Shown: positions 1-9,330 of the stretch, piece after piece
Numbering within the stretch: the first letter of the stretch is position 1
Layout: each line of letters starts with the position of its first letter
Assembly (NCBI GenBank): GCA_023231115.1
Contig: JALNWA010000001.1
Span: forward strand, 62,001 to 126,000
Direction: 5' to 3'
From: Candidatus Altimarinota bacterium
GTDB lineage: Bacteria > Patescibacteriota > Gracilibacteria > UBA1369 > LOWO2-01-FULL-3
DNA: 64,000 nucleotides
Notes under the pieces: generated by a model
What the model saw: the letters and a program-made list of their open reading frames with translations, nothing else
Told to the model about the DNA's origin: nothing
Databases searched by the model: none
Translations under genes and position numbers: made by a program

Positions 1-2
1 TG

Positions 3-1172
3 AACCGACACGGTATTTTGACAAACGACGACATGAAAGTTTTGAAAAAAGGACTCGACGAAATCATGGATTTATATAAAAAAGGAAAATTTATTTTAAA
101 AATTGAGGATGAAGATTGTCATACAAAAATTGAAAATTATTTAACTGAAAATTACGGAGATATCGGCAAAAAAATTCACACAGCTCGTTCAAGAAATGAT
201 CAGATCCTTGTGACAATGAGGCTTTTCATGAAAGAAAAAATGATAAACATGAAACAAAAAGCGTTGCGTGTTGTTTTAGATTTGATCGACGCGGCCAAAA
301 AATATGAATTTATTCCGATGCCTGGATTTACGCATATGCAAAAGGCAATGCCGACAACTCTCGGAACATGGTATGGATCTTTTGCAGAAAGTTTACTGGA
401 CGATATAAAAATTATGACAGCGATAAATGATATTTTAGTGGATCAAAACCCACTTGGGAGTGGCGCAGGATATGGCTCACCGTTCGCATTCGACAGAGAT
501 AAACTTTCAAAAGATTTAGGATTATCACGAACACAAAACAACGTAATTTACTGTCATAATTCACGTGGAAAAATTGAAGGAATGGTCTTGGAAGCATGTT
601 GCCAATTAATGCTTACATTAAATAAAATGGCGAGCGACTATTTACTTTTCACAACTCAAGAATTTAAATTTTTCACAATTCCGGACGATATAGGAACAGG
701 CTCATCGATAATGCCACAAAAGAAAAATCTTGATGTCGCAGAATTAATTCGCGGAAGAACATCTACTGTATTGGCATGCAGAAATGAAATCACGATGAAT
801 ATTTTGAATAAAATTTCCGGATATCACAGAGACGGACAGGAGATTAAGAGACCTCTATTTTTAGGCTTACGTTACACGGAAATGTCACTTGAAGTAGCAT
901 CAATAATTGTAAAAAGAGTTGAGCCGAATGAGCAAGCTTTGTACAAAGATATGACTCCGGAACTTTTTGCGACACACAAAGCTTTCCAGTTGGTGAAGCA
1001 AGGAAAAATGTTTAGAGATGCTTATCGAGAAGTCGGACTTAATTTGGACAAAATAAAAGTGGACAAAGATAATATTGTAAAAATGTTGAAAGAATCAAAA
1101 CACCAAGGAGGAGCTGGAAATCTGCAACTCGAAAAATTAAGGCAGGAAGCCAAAAAGTTGCAAAAGGCCTAA
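3..1172 (+). CDS. argH: Argininosuccinate lyase, 5' end cut by window edge
   Basis: Argininosuccinate lyase splits argininosuccinate into arginine and fumarate, the last step of arginine synthesis. The frame is open to the left edge (it reads NRHGIL before the first TTG at 18), so about 60-70 N-terminal residues of the usual ~460 lie outside the window. Visible family motifs are the HTARSRNDQ segment, the tetramer-forming middle with QNPLGSGAGYG, and the fumarase/lyase signature GTGSSIMPQKKN that carries the catalytic serine loop. The C-terminal helical part is shorter and more divergent than in model enzymes. The remainder is intact and looks functional. Confidence 0.93.
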   Translation, partial: NRHGILTNDDMKVLKKGLDEIMDLYKKGKFILKIEDEDCHTKIENYLTENYGDIGKKIHTARSRNDQILVTMRLFMKEKMINMKQKALRVVLDLIDAAKKYEFIPMPGFTHMQKAMPTTLGTWYGSFAESLLDDIKIMTAINDILVDQNPLGSGAGYGSPFAFDRDKLSKDLGLSRTQNNVIYCHNSRGKIEGMVLEACCQLMLTLNKMASDYLLFTTQEFKFFTIPDDIGTGSSIMPQKKNLDVAELIRGRTSTVLACRNEITMNILNKISGYHRDGQEIKRPLFLGLRYTEMSLEVASIIVKRVEPNEQALYKDMTPELFATHKAFQLVKQGKMFRDAYREVGLNLDKIKVDKDNIVKMLKESKHQGGAGNLQLEKLRQEAKKLQKA

Positions 1173-1179
1173 TACTGTG

Positions 1180-1200
1180 ATACTCTAAAATTTAGAGTAT
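1180..1200. promoter_or_regulatory. Perfect 21-bp palindrome upstream of 1221
   Basis: The sequence ATACTCTAAA, a central A, then TTTAGAGTAT forms a perfect inverted repeat. It starts 7 bases after the argH stop and ends 20 bases before the next ATG. It has no T tract, so it is unlikely to be an intrinsic terminator. Its place suggests an operator or a weak RNA hairpin; the function is inferred only from position. Confidence 0.4.
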
Positions 1201-1220
1201 ACAAATTAACAAAGAACACT

Positions 1221-2090
1221 ATGAAGAAATTTTTATTTTTTCTGCTCGGTCTAAGTTTAGGTATGGCAGTAATTTGGGGGATCGCTGTTTTTATGCAAGA
1301 TAACGAAGGAACAGAAGTTGTAATTCCTGAAGAAAAAACAGAAAACATCTCTGTGTCAAAACTGACTTCATCTCAAGAAATATCAAGTCCTCTTCTTGTG
1401 GAAGGACAAGCAAAAGGTACATGGTTTTTTGAAGGAACATTCCCTGCAAAGATTGTAGACGAAAAAGGAACGGAAATTGGAAGTGGCAGTATGAAAGCCA
1501 TTGGGGATTGGATGACGGAAGATTTTGTTGAATTCAAAGGACAAATTTCTTTTGATAAAACACCATCGAAAACAGGATTTTTAATATTGGAAAAAGATAA
1601 TCCATCAGGTTTAAAAGAAAACGCTGAAGAATTTAAAATGCCTGTGGTTTTCAAAACGGAACCAGCTGAAATTGTACAAACAGCAGAAGCCGCACAAGCA
1701 TCACAAACAGTAAAAGTTTTTTTCAGCAATTTAAAAAAAGATCCTGAAATGTTGGATTGTGAAAAAGTTTATGCCGTTGAAAGAAAAATAGATGCTACAA
1801 AATCAGTAGCGACAAGAGCTTTGGAAGAACTTCTAAAAGGGCCTACTTCCGCAGAAAAAGCTAACGGTTATTTCACTGCAATAAATGATGGTGTGAAGAT
1901 AAATAAAATATCTATAATTAAAGGTGTTGCATATGTGGACTTCACTGAGACCTTACAACAAGGAGTTGGAGGTTCATGCAAAACATTAAATATAATTTCA
2001 CAAATAAAAGAGACTCTAAAACAATTCTCTTCTGTAAAAGAAGTGAAGATTTCAATAGAGGGGGAATCTGAAGCTATACTTCAGCCTTAG
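1221..2090 (+). CDS. Gmad2 + GerMN domain envelope protein
   Basis: A secreted or membrane-anchored protein of 289 residues with an N-terminal hydrophobic segment (about residues 3-26). Residues ~55-150 resemble the Gmad2 immunoglobulin-like domain (VEGQAKGTWFFEGTFPAKI, then GSGSMKAIGDWM). Residues ~165-285 match the GerMN domain first described in spore germination protein GerM (KVFFSNLKKDPEMLDCEKV, LLKGPTSAEKANGYFTAI, the VAYVDFTETLQQG strand, then a C-terminal helix). In non-sporulating bacteria such proteins are envelope proteins of unclear function. The 3' end overlaps the convergent transporter gene by 17 bp. Confidence 0.8.
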   Translation: MKKFLFFLLGLSLGMAVIWGIAVFMQDNEGTEVVIPEEKTENISVSKLTSSQEISSPLLVEGQAKGTWFFEGTFPAKIVDEKGTEIGSGSMKAIGDWMTEDFVEFKGQISFDKTPSKTGFLILEKDNPSGLKENAEEFKMPVVFKTEPAEIVQTAEAAQASQTVKVFFSNLKKDPEMLDCEKVYAVERKIDATKSVATRALEELLKGPTSAEKANGYFTAINDGVKINKISIIKGVAYVDFTETLQQGVGGSCKTLNIISQIKETLKQFSSVKEVKISIEGESEAILQP

Positions 2091-3273
2091 CCAATTCATC
2101 TGTAACGATTTTTTTTGTTTTCACAAACAACAGCATCACGAAAGAAATAATCGCGAGCGTTCCGCCATAAATGAATGTTGCATTAGGCCCGAATTTATCC
2201 CACAAAAGTCCTGCAATAAACCCTCCTGGGAGCGCTGTAATGGCTATAGCTGTTTGAAGAAGCCCCAAAGCTGTGGCCTTTAAATGTTTCGGCGCCACGT
2301 CTGCGACAAACGCTCTTTGCACTCCGTCGACCATTGCATAAAAAATTCCATAAACTGCAAATGCAATCAAAAGCGAAGGCAAATTATTGGCGAATATAAG
2401 CCCAAAAGAAGTTAAAGCAAAAAGTAAAAATCCTATCGATAAAAGAATTTTTCTTCCAAATTTATCGGAAAGAGATCCGGCCGGAATGCTAACAAATGTA
2501 TAAACCAAATAGAAAAAGACATACAGCAAAATGGAATTGCTGTCGGAAAAGCCAATGTCCTTGGCTTTAAGAAGTAAGAAAGCATAGCCAAAATGTCCCA
2601 ATGCAAAAATTGCGGAAATCACAACAAAAAGTTTTAGATTTTTTGGAAGAAGACTTATGCTCAATCTAAGAGTCGTTTTTTCGGATTCAGGAACTTTCTC
2701 GTATTTTTTTTCTTTGACCAAATAAATAAAGAAAATAACGATGATTCCAGGCCAAAAAGATGCTAAAAATAAATCTTTGTATCCCAAAATTGGTAAAAGC
2801 AACCATGCCGCAATTGCTCCAAGTACGCTTCCAACACCATCCATTGCTCTCTGAAATCCAAAAGCTTTCCCGTAATATTTTGGGTCACAAGAGTCCGTCA
2901 CAACCGCATCCCTTGGTGCGCCTCTTATACCTTTTCCTATTCTTTCAACAACTCTAATTCCAAGTACCAAAGGCCAAAAAGTGGCGATAGCAAAAAGAGG
3001 TTTTATGACAGAAGAAATCCCATACCCCAAAAATATAAAAGGTTTTCGTTTTTGAGTTTTATCAGAAAAATATCCGGAAACTACTTTAAGTAATGATGCA
3101 GTAGTTTCAGCGGCACCTTCTACAAGTCCCACGACAGCCGCGCTTGCTCCCAAAACAGAAGTAAGATAAAGAGGAATAACGGGGAAAATCATCTGACTAG
3201 TCAAATCCGTAAAAAGGCTTACTAAACCCAACAAAACAACATTTCTTGTTATACCTTTAAACCAACTTTTCAT
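2074..3273 (-). CDS. MFS transporter
   Basis: A 399-residue major facilitator with about 12 predicted membrane helices. The segment GIRVVERIGKGIRGAPRDAV in the loop after the fourth helix is typical of a bacterial MFS group often annotated as drug or sugar efflux. The SLSDKFGRKILL loop between helices 8 and 9 is the usual MFS signature. The substrate cannot be told from sequence. It starts 6 bases downstream of the flavoprotein gene and is probably co-transcribed with it. Confidence 0.85.
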   Translation of the reverse strand: MKSWFKGITRNVVLLGLVSLFTDLTSQMIFPVIPLYLTSVLGASAAVVGLVEGAAETTASLLKVVSGYFSDKTQKRKPFIFLGYGISSVIKPLFAIATFWPLVLGIRVVERIGKGIRGAPRDAVVTDSCDPKYYGKAFGFQRAMDGVGSVLGAIAAWLLLPILGYKDLFLASFWPGIIVIFFIYLVKEKKYEKVPESEKTTLRLSISLLPKNLKLFVVISAIFALGHFGYAFLLLKAKDIGFSDSNSILLYVFFYLVYTFVSIPAGSLSDKFGRKILLSIGFLLFALTSFGLIFANNLPSLLIAFAVYGIFYAMVDGVQRAFVADVAPKHLKATALGLLQTAIAITALPGGFIAGLLWDKFGPNATFIYGGTLAIISFVMLLFVKTKKIVTDELAKAEV

Positions 3274-3278
3274 GTTTT

Positions 3279-4517
3279 TTATTTTATTTTTTTAACGATA
3301 CTTTCTCCGGCAATTCTACCTGTGCACCATGCGGCTTGTAAATTAAATCCGCCGGTAAATCCATCGACATCAAGAATTTCTCCCGCAAAATATAAATTTG
3401 GACAGATTTTTGATTCCATGGTTTTGCTATCCACGTCACGTAAATCAACTCCTCCTGCAGTGACAAATTCTTCCCCCGGAGTTTTTCCGGAAATTCTGAA
3501 TTTCATATTTTTCAAAAATTCAGTGACTTTATTTAAATCTTTTTTTCCGACTTCAGAACATTTTTTTTCGCTGATTTCTGCATCTTTGCACATCATTTCA
3601 GCAAGAGCTTTCGGAACAAAATTTCTCAAAACATTTATAAATTCTTTTTTTTGATTTTCTGAAATATTTTTATTTAATTCATTAAAAATATTTTCATATT
3701 TTTTATCAGGGAAAAAATCTATAAACAGAAAAACTTCACCATTATTAAATTTTTCATGAGCCGCCATTGATGAAATTGCAAAAACCGCAGGCCCTGAAAT
3801 TCCTTTATGTGTAAACAAAAACGGCCCGATGAATTCGTAAGTTTTTTTGCCCTTTATTTTTAGCGTCACATCTTTGAAAGAAATTCCGGCAAGATTTTTT
3901 ATATTTTTATCGGCAAAAGTGAACGCATGTAAACTAGGGGATAGATTTGTGATTTTATGTCCCAAAGATTTTGCAAAAGCATATCCATCGCCGGTAGATC
4001 CAGTTTGACTGTATGCATTTCCTCCGGTAGTTAAAACAAGAAAATCAAAATTCATTGCTTCTCCGTTTGAAAATTTCACATGAAATTTCTCATCTTTTTT
4101 TGTAATATCTAAAACATTATATTTCAACAAAAGATTAATTTTATTTTTTTCGAAAATATTTTTGAAAAGATTTGTTACATCTTTTCCATTGTTCGATTTT
4201 GGAAAAACACGCATGTCCTCCTCTGTTTTTAAAGGTACTCCATGAGAGGAGACCCAATCAAAAACATCTGCAGGCGAAAAATTATACATCGCAAATTTTA
4301 AGAAATTTGCACCTCTAGGATATTTTTTTAAAACTTCTTTTATATCACGAAGTCCGGTAGTCACATTACATCTTCCCCCTCCTGTAATCTCAACTTTTTT
4401 TCCGATTCCATCGTTTTTTTCTATTAAAAAAATTTCGGCATTGCCTTTTAAATTTTCAGCTATAGTCGCTACTACAATCATTCCAGCGGCTCCTGCACCA
4501 ATAATTCCAATTTTCAT
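3279..4517 (-). CDS. HI0933/BaiN-family flavoprotein
   Basis: An FAD-dependent oxidoreductase of 412 residues. The N-terminus has the Rossmann dinucleotide motif GAGAAGMIVVATIAE and then the family motif KKVEITGGGRCNVTT. The middle has LVLTTGGNAYSQTGSTGDGY, and the C-terminus ends with GGVDLRDVD...LYFAGEILDVDG and GGFNLQAAWCTGR. These mark the HI0933/YhiN group, whose cellular role is poorly known. It sits between the peroxiredoxin and MFS genes on the same strand with gaps of 5-9 bases, suggesting an operon with a redox theme. Confidence 0.88.
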   Translation of the reverse strand: MKIGIIGAGAAGMIVVATIAENLKGNAEIFLIEKNDGIGKKVEITGGGRCNVTTGLRDIKEVLKKYPRGANFLKFAMYNFSPADVFDWVSSHGVPLKTEEDMRVFPKSNNGKDVTNLFKNIFEKNKINLLLKYNVLDITKKDEKFHVKFSNGEAMNFDFLVLTTGGNAYSQTGSTGDGYAFAKSLGHKITNLSPSLHAFTFADKNIKNLAGISFKDVTLKIKGKKTYEFIGPFLFTHKGISGPAVFAISSMAAHEKFNNGEVFLFIDFFPDKKYENIFNELNKNISENQKKEFINVLRNFVPKALAEMMCKDAEISEKKCSEVGKKDLNKVTEFLKNMKFRISGKTPGEEFVTAGGVDLRDVDSKTMESKICPNLYFAGEILDVDGFTGGFNLQAAWCTGRIAGESIVKKIK

Positions 4518-4526
4518 AAAGAAAAA

Positions 4527-5096
4527 TTATATTTTTCCGACCAAATCAAGTCCGGGTTTTAGTGTGGCAGATCCGGGTTTCCAGCTGGCAGGACAAACTT
4601 CTCCATGATTTTCACGGACATAAATGGCCGCCTGTAACTTACGTAAGAGCTCTGTGGCGCTTCTTCCAACAGAATTGTCATGTACTTCCATAACTTTGAT
4701 TTTCCCGTCAGGATCGACTAAAAAGGTGCCACGCAAGGCAAGTCCTTCTTCGTTTATATATACTCCAAGTGCACGAGAAATATTTCCTGTAGGATCGGAT
4801 CCCATTGGGAAGGTGATTTTTTTGATCACGGGAGAATTGTCGTGCCAAGCCTTATGCACGAAAACGGTATCTGTGCTCATGCTTACAACTTCAGCATTTA
4901 ATTTCTTGAATTCTTCATAATTGTCTGCCATTTCTGAAAGTTCAGTAGGGCAAACAAAAGTGAAGTCAGCAGGATAAAAGAAAAGAATCAGCCATTTCCC
5001 TTTGAAATCGGAAAATGTCATCTTCTTTGTGTTCTCATTTTGATAAACTTCAAATTCCAGATCAGGAAGAAGCTTATTGATAAGAGTGTTTTCCAT
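4527..5096 (-). CDS. 2-Cys peroxiredoxin, AhpC/Prx1 type
   Basis: Reduces peroxides using a thiol. The peroxidatic cysteine is C49 in DFTFVCPTEL and the resolving cysteine is C168 in GEVCPASWKPG, the spacing of typical 2-Cys AhpC/Prx1 enzymes (189 residues). An AhpF partner is not in the window. It is the first gene of the leftward peroxiredoxin-flavoprotein-transporter run and is divergent from the pseudouridine synthase across 88 bp. Confidence 0.93.
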   Translation of the reverse strand: MENTLINKLLPDLEFEVYQNENTKKMTFSDFKGKWLILFFYPADFTFVCPTELSEMADNYEEFKKLNAEVVSMSTDTVFVHKAWHDNSPVIKKITFPMGSDPTGNISRALGVYINEEGLALRGTFLVDPDGKIKVMEVHDNSVGRSATELLRKLQAAIYVRENHGEVCPASWKPGSATLKPGLDLVGKI

Positions 5097-5139
5097 AAAT
5101 TAAAAAATGTTAAAAATATCGACAGCATTCTATATGTTA

Positions 5140-5185
5140 ATTTGACATCTTTCAACAATTAACAATATGTGCTAATATCCGCGCA
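5140..5185 (+). promoter_or_regulatory. Extended -10 promoter giving a near-leaderless start
   Basis: An extended -10 element (TGC followed by TAATAT at 5173-5178) lies 6 bases before the ATG at 5185, so transcription should begin at or within a base or two of the start codon. A TTGACA is present at about 5142 but the spacing to this -10 is too long for it to be the partner. Inferred leaderless mRNA for the pseudouridine synthase gene. Confidence 0.5.
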
Positions 5186-5853
5186 TGCCAAATAAAACAA
5201 TCATTTTTGAAGACAATGCGGTTCTCGTGGTTTCAAAACCACGTGGTCTTTTGACGGTTGCCGCAAAAGAAAATAAAAAACAGAAAAATCTTTTAGACGA
5301 ATTAAAGGGAAAATACGAAGAACAGAGAGTGAGGCTACGTCCTGTAAATAGGCTAGATAGAGACACAAGTGGCCTAGTGATTTTTGCAAAAACAAAAGAA
5401 GCCTTCACAAACATAATGCAAAAACAAAGATTGGATAAAATAGAAAAAACATATTTTGCAATAGTTACCGGAATTTTGAAAAAGAAAGAAGGGGAAATAA
5501 AAATTCCATTACCATCAAGAGAAAATCCAAAAGTAAAAATTCCTGCAAAAACTGAATACAGCGTTCTACGAGAATTTAGAATTGTAAAAGCTTCGCTGAT
5601 TGAAGCCAAAATAACGTCAGGAAAATTTCATCAAATAAGAAAACACTTCAGGATTTTGGACAATGCTCTTTTAATGGATCGTGATTATATGGAGAGAAGT
5701 GATTATGTGAAATATCAAAAAATAGTGCCATTCAGACATTTTTTCTTGCACTCAGCTGAAATGGATTTTACTCATCCGATAACAGGCAAAAAAATGCATT
5801 TTAGAGCTGATTTGCCGGAAGAATTTACAGAAGCTCTAAAAATTCTAAAATAA
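5185..5853 (+). CDS. RluA-family pseudouridine synthase
   Basis: Converts uridine to pseudouridine in rRNA or tRNA. It has the RluA catalytic motif RLDRDTSG with the nucleophilic aspartate at D58, and the later GKFHQIRKHF motif near residue 150. The length of 222 residues means there is no N-terminal S4 RNA-binding domain, as in the RluA/RluC-only subgroup. The exact target base is not predictable. It is followed after three bases by the acyltransferase-like gene. Confidence 0.88.
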   Translation: MPNKTIIFEDNAVLVVSKPRGLLTVAAKENKKQKNLLDELKGKYEEQRVRLRPVNRLDRDTSGLVIFAKTKEAFTNIMQKQRLDKIEKTYFAIVTGILKKKEGEIKIPLPSRENPKVKIPAKTEYSVLREFRIVKASLIEAKITSGKFHQIRKHFRILDNALLMDRDYMERSDYVKYQKIVPFRHFFLHSAEMDFTHPITGKKMHFRADLPEEFTEALKILK

Positions 5854-5856
5854 TAA

Positions 5857-6579
5857 ATGAAAAGATTTCAAGAAATAGATTTATTCAGGGGAATTGCAGT
5901 AATAGGCATGATAATTTATCACACAATTTTTGCGATAAATTTTTTAGGCATAGCATACACAAATATTTTATCGGATTTATGGCTTCCATTCCTAAGATTT
6001 GTGCAGTTCACTTTTTTGGGACTTGTAGGGGTATCGATGGCAATTTCAAAAAAAACATATGCACAACAAATAAAAAGAGCGTTAAAAATATTTTCAGGAG
6101 CACTCGCGATAACAATTCTTACATACATTTTTGTTCCTGATTATTTTATAATTTTCGGAATACTCCATCTGATAACAGTAAGTATTTTAATTCTGCCGGC
6201 AATAAAAAATAAAAAACACATGGGGTTGATTTTTGGTCTAGCGGCAATAGCAATCAGTCTCTTTATAAGAAACATAGATTCAGAAAATATTTTGCTTTTT
6301 ATTCTCGGATTTAAAAACACAACAATAGCTTCTTTGGATTATTTTTCAATATTCCCATGGATAGCAGTGCCATTTTTTGGGCTTGAAATAGGGCAATACC
6401 TATACAAAGATAATGCCCCAATTCTTGACGCCAAATGCCCAAAAATTTTAAGTCCTGTTCTGTTTTTGGGACGTCATTCATTTTTGATATATGTTATTCA
6501 CGTCCCGATAATTCTTTTATTATTATTTATTTTTCAGACTTTTTTTCCCCTGCAGGTAATTAGTTTTAATCTAAATTAG
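5857..6579 (+). CDS. DUF1624 / acyltransferase-like membrane protein
   Basis: A polytopic membrane protein of 240 residues with about seven helices. The N-terminus RFQEIDLFRGIAVIGMIIYH is the hallmark of the DUF1624 (HGSNAT-like) and related acyltransferase families, in which the early Asp-Arg pair and His are conserved. The end has LGRHSFLIYVIHVP, also typical. Likely transfers acyl groups to an envelope glycan; the substrate is unknown. Confidence 0.75.
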   Translation: MKRFQEIDLFRGIAVIGMIIYHTIFAINFLGIAYTNILSDLWLPFLRFVQFTFLGLVGVSMAISKKTYAQQIKRALKIFSGALAITILTYIFVPDYFIIFGILHLITVSILILPAIKNKKHMGLIFGLAAIAISLFIRNIDSENILLFILGFKNTTIASLDYFSIFPWIAVPFFGLEIGQYLYKDNAPILDAKCPKILSPVLFLGRHSFLIYVIHVPIILLLLFIFQTFFPLQVISFNLN

Positions 6580-6598
6580 AAGATAAACCACAAAAAAC

Positions 6599-7663
6599 AT
6601 GAAAGTAGCGGTCCTTCTTTCCGGAGGAGTAGATAGTTCGGTAGCATTAAAATTATTACAAAAAAAAGGTTGTGATATCACAGCCTTTTACTTGAAAATA
6701 TGGCTTGAGGACGAGATGTCTTTTATGGGGGAGTGTCCATGGGAGGAAGATTTGAAATATGTTCGAGAAGTTTGTAATAAAGAAAAAATTCCTCTGAAAA
6801 TCGTACCGATGCAGAAGGAATATTTCGACACAGTTGTGAAATATACGATTGAAGAAGTAAAAAAAGGTCGCACTCCAAATCCGGATATTATGTGTAACAA
6901 CAATATAAAATTCGGACTTTTCTTGAATAAAATAGACAAGAGTTTCGACAAAGTTGCGACGGGACATTACGCTCAAGTGATAAAAAAAACAGGGAAATAT
7001 TTTTTAAAACGCTCTCCAGATAAAATAAAAGATCAAACTTATTTTTTGGCAAGATTAAGCCAAAAACAATTAGCTCGTGCAGAGTTTCCGATAGGACATT
7101 TGAATAAAAAACAAGTCAGAAAATATGCGGAAAAATTTGATCTTCCAAACAAAAACAGAAAAGACAGTCAGGGAATTTGTTTCCTTGGAAAATTAAAATA
7201 CAGTGATTTTTTGAAACATTATTTGGGAGAGAAAAAAGGAGATATTTTGGAATATGAAACCGGTAAAAAAGTAGGAGCACATACGGGAACATATTATTAC
7301 ACGATAGGGCAGAGGAAAGGCATTTTATTGGCAGGCGGACCATGGTATGTAGTCGAAAAAGATCTCAAAAAAAATATAGTTTTTGTTTCAAAAAATTATC
7401 ACGACAAAAACAAAAAAAGGAATGAATTTGAAATAACTGATTACAATTTTTTTAGGTCTAAATTACCTTCAAATACAAATTTGAAAGTAAAACTTCGTCA
7501 CGGAGAAAAAATGTATATTGCAAAAATTACAAAAATAACCCCGCACTGCGGGGCAAAAAGAGCGCATGTAAAAATCAATAAAAATGACCAAGGGATCGCG
7601 AAAGGACAGTTTGCGGTTTTCTACAAAAATGATATATGCTTGGGATCTGCGGTAATAGATTAA
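6599..7663 (+). CDS. mnmA: tRNA-specific 2-thiouridylase MnmA
   Basis: Puts sulfur on U34 of tRNA-Lys, -Glu and -Gln. The PP-loop is at residues 8-14 (SGGVDSS), the nucleophile-type cysteine is C99 in RTPNPDIMCNNNIKF, and the second active-site cysteine lies in SQGICFLGKLKY near residue 195. Length (354) and the C-terminal barrel (GAHTGTYYYTIGQRKG) fit the family. It leads the run mnmA-ispG-dcd-thyA-folA with tight spacing. Confidence 0.96.
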   Translation: MKVAVLLSGGVDSSVALKLLQKKGCDITAFYLKIWLEDEMSFMGECPWEEDLKYVREVCNKEKIPLKIVPMQKEYFDTVVKYTIEEVKKGRTPNPDIMCNNNIKFGLFLNKIDKSFDKVATGHYAQVIKKTGKYFLKRSPDKIKDQTYFLARLSQKQLARAEFPIGHLNKKQVRKYAEKFDLPNKNRKDSQGICFLGKLKYSDFLKHYLGEKKGDILEYETGKKVGAHTGTYYYTIGQRKGILLAGGPWYVVEKDLKKNIVFVSKNYHDKNKKRNEFEITDYNFFRSKLPSNTNLKVKLRHGEKMYIAKITKITPHCGAKRAHVKINKNDQGIAKGQFAVFYKNDICLGSAVID

Positions 7664-7665
7664 AC

Positions 7666-8754
7666 ATGAAATCAGAAATCGTAAAAATAGGAAAAGTAAA
7701 AATTGGAGGAGGGCTTCCAGTGGTAATTCAATCTATGACAGACACTCCGACATCAGATATAAACGCTACAGTAAAACAGTGCATAGAGCTTTATGATGCG
7801 GGTGCAGAGATAGTGCGAATGACTGTAAATGATGAAGCTTCTGCAAAAGCAATTCCTGAAATAAAGAAAATTTTAAAGAAAAAAGGTTATGAAAATATAG
7901 CACTTGTTGGAGATTTTCATTTTAACGGACATATTTTATTAAATAAATATCCTTTACTCGCAAAAACTTTAGATAAATACAGAATAAATCCTGCGAACGA
8001 AAAATCTTTTGAAGAATTCGTGAGAATCGCGATAGAAAATGACAAGCCTGTAAGAATAGGCTTAAACAAAGGCTCTTTTGATGGGGATATAGTTAAAGCA
8101 ATTTTAAAATATGTAGAAAAAGCGGAAAAAATAGGACTCAAAAAAAATAAAATTGTATTAAGTCTGAAAAGTTCGGATGCAGTCGATTTTATTTCTGACC
8201 ATGAAAGACTTATTTCAGAAATGAAAAAAAATAGAAAAATCTACGCACTCCATGTCGGGCTTACAGAAGCCGGAACGGGGACCCAAGGAATTGTATCAAG
8301 TTCTGTTGCGACAGGAATTCTTTTAAAAAAAGGAATTGGGGACACTATCAGGGTTTCAATAACTCCATCAAAAAATGATAGCAGAACAAAAGAAGTTGAA
8401 GTGTGTAAAAATATTCTACAAACGCTAAATCTTCGCACATTCACGCCAAAAATCACAAGTTGTCCGGGATGCGGAAGAACAAACAAAAAATATTTTTTAG
8501 CCATGGTTGAAAAAATAAATGACCACATAAAAAAATATAAAAAGACAAAAAATCTTCATGTCGCAATAATGGGTTGTATCGTAAATGGACCGGGGGAATG
8601 TAAAAAAGCAGATATCGCAATAATGTTGCCGGGGCATCAAGAAAAACAAACAGCGCAAGTTTACATCAAGGGCAAGCTAACAAAGAGCTTGAATGGCAAA
8701 AATATGCTAAAAGAATTTTTTGAAATATTAGACAAAGAGCTTAAAATAAGATAA
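7666..8754 (+). CDS. ispG: (E)-4-hydroxy-3-methylbut-2-enyl-diphosphate synthase
   Basis: The penultimate enzyme of the MEP isoprenoid pathway; an iron-sulfur enzyme. The ATG at 7666 is chosen because the upstream in-frame start at 7636 lies inside mnmA; 362 residues result. The 4Fe-4S ligands are visible as CPGCGRT and GCIVNGPGECKKADI near the C-terminus, and the TIM barrel part begins with IGGGLPVVIQSMTDTPT. It is the short bacterial form without the plant-type insert. No other MEP genes are in the window. Confidence 0.96.
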   Translation: MKSEIVKIGKVKIGGGLPVVIQSMTDTPTSDINATVKQCIELYDAGAEIVRMTVNDEASAKAIPEIKKILKKKGYENIALVGDFHFNGHILLNKYPLLAKTLDKYRINPANEKSFEEFVRIAIENDKPVRIGLNKGSFDGDIVKAILKYVEKAEKIGLKKNKIVLSLKSSDAVDFISDHERLISEMKKNRKIYALHVGLTEAGTGTQGIVSSSVATGILLKKGIGDTIRVSITPSKNDSRTKEVEVCKNILQTLNLRTFTPKITSCPGCGRTNKKYFLAMVEKINDHIKKYKKTKNLHVAIMGCIVNGPGECKKADIAIMLPGHQEKQTAQVYIKGKLTKSLNGKNMLKEFFEILDKELKIR

Positions 8755-8781
8755 AAGTTTGTTGCAACATAACAAATAAAA

Positions 8782-9330
8782 ATGATTCTTTCAGACCAAA
8801 CTTTAGAGCGTTTAATTAAGGAAAAAATTATTGTAATTGATCCTGTCGATGAAAAATCCATACAGCCGGCATCGATTGATTTAAGGCTTGGTACACACTT
8901 TTTGGTTATTGAAGAAAATGAAGCGGAAATAATAACTTTGGACTCGGAAATTAAATATAGAGAAATAAATAATGACAATATTGTGATTCCCCCAAATTCA
9001 TTTTTGCTAGCAACGACACAGGAATATGTAAAACTTCCAAACGACATTACGGCATTCGTAGAGGGCAGAAGCTCTATTGGTAGAATTGGACTTTTTATTC
9101 AAAATGCAGGATGGGTTGATCCGGGATTTGAAGGAAGAATTACGCTGGAACTATTCAACGCAAGCCCACTTCCAATAAGATTACAGGCTGGGAAAAGAAT
9201 TTGTCAGCTTGTTTGTTGCAAGATGGATGCCCCAGCAAGGTCTCCATATAGCGGAAAATATCAGGGACAAGACAAAACAACAGGAAGTAAAATTCACAAA
9301 GATACAGATACTATAAAAATAAATATATGA
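8782..9330 (+). CDS. dcd: dCTP deaminase
   Basis: Makes dUTP from dCTP, feeding thymidylate synthesis. The motifs [20 protein letters not shown] and [12 protein letters not shown] (with the catalytic glutamate) are those of the Dcd/DUT trimer family, and the C-terminal [17 protein letters not shown] matches deaminases. Some members also hydrolyse dUTP; this cannot be separated by eye. Its TGA stop overlaps the thyA ATG (ATGA), so translation is probably coupled. Confidence 0.93.
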   Translation: MILSDQTLERLIKEKIIVIDPVDEKSIQPASIDLRLGTHFLVIEENEAEIITLDSEIKYREINNDNIVIPPNSFLLATTQEYVKLPNDITAFVEGRSSIGRIGLFIQNAGWVDPGFEGRITLELFNASPLPIRLQAGKRICQLVCCKMDAPARSPYSGKYQGQDKTTGSKIHKDTDTIKINI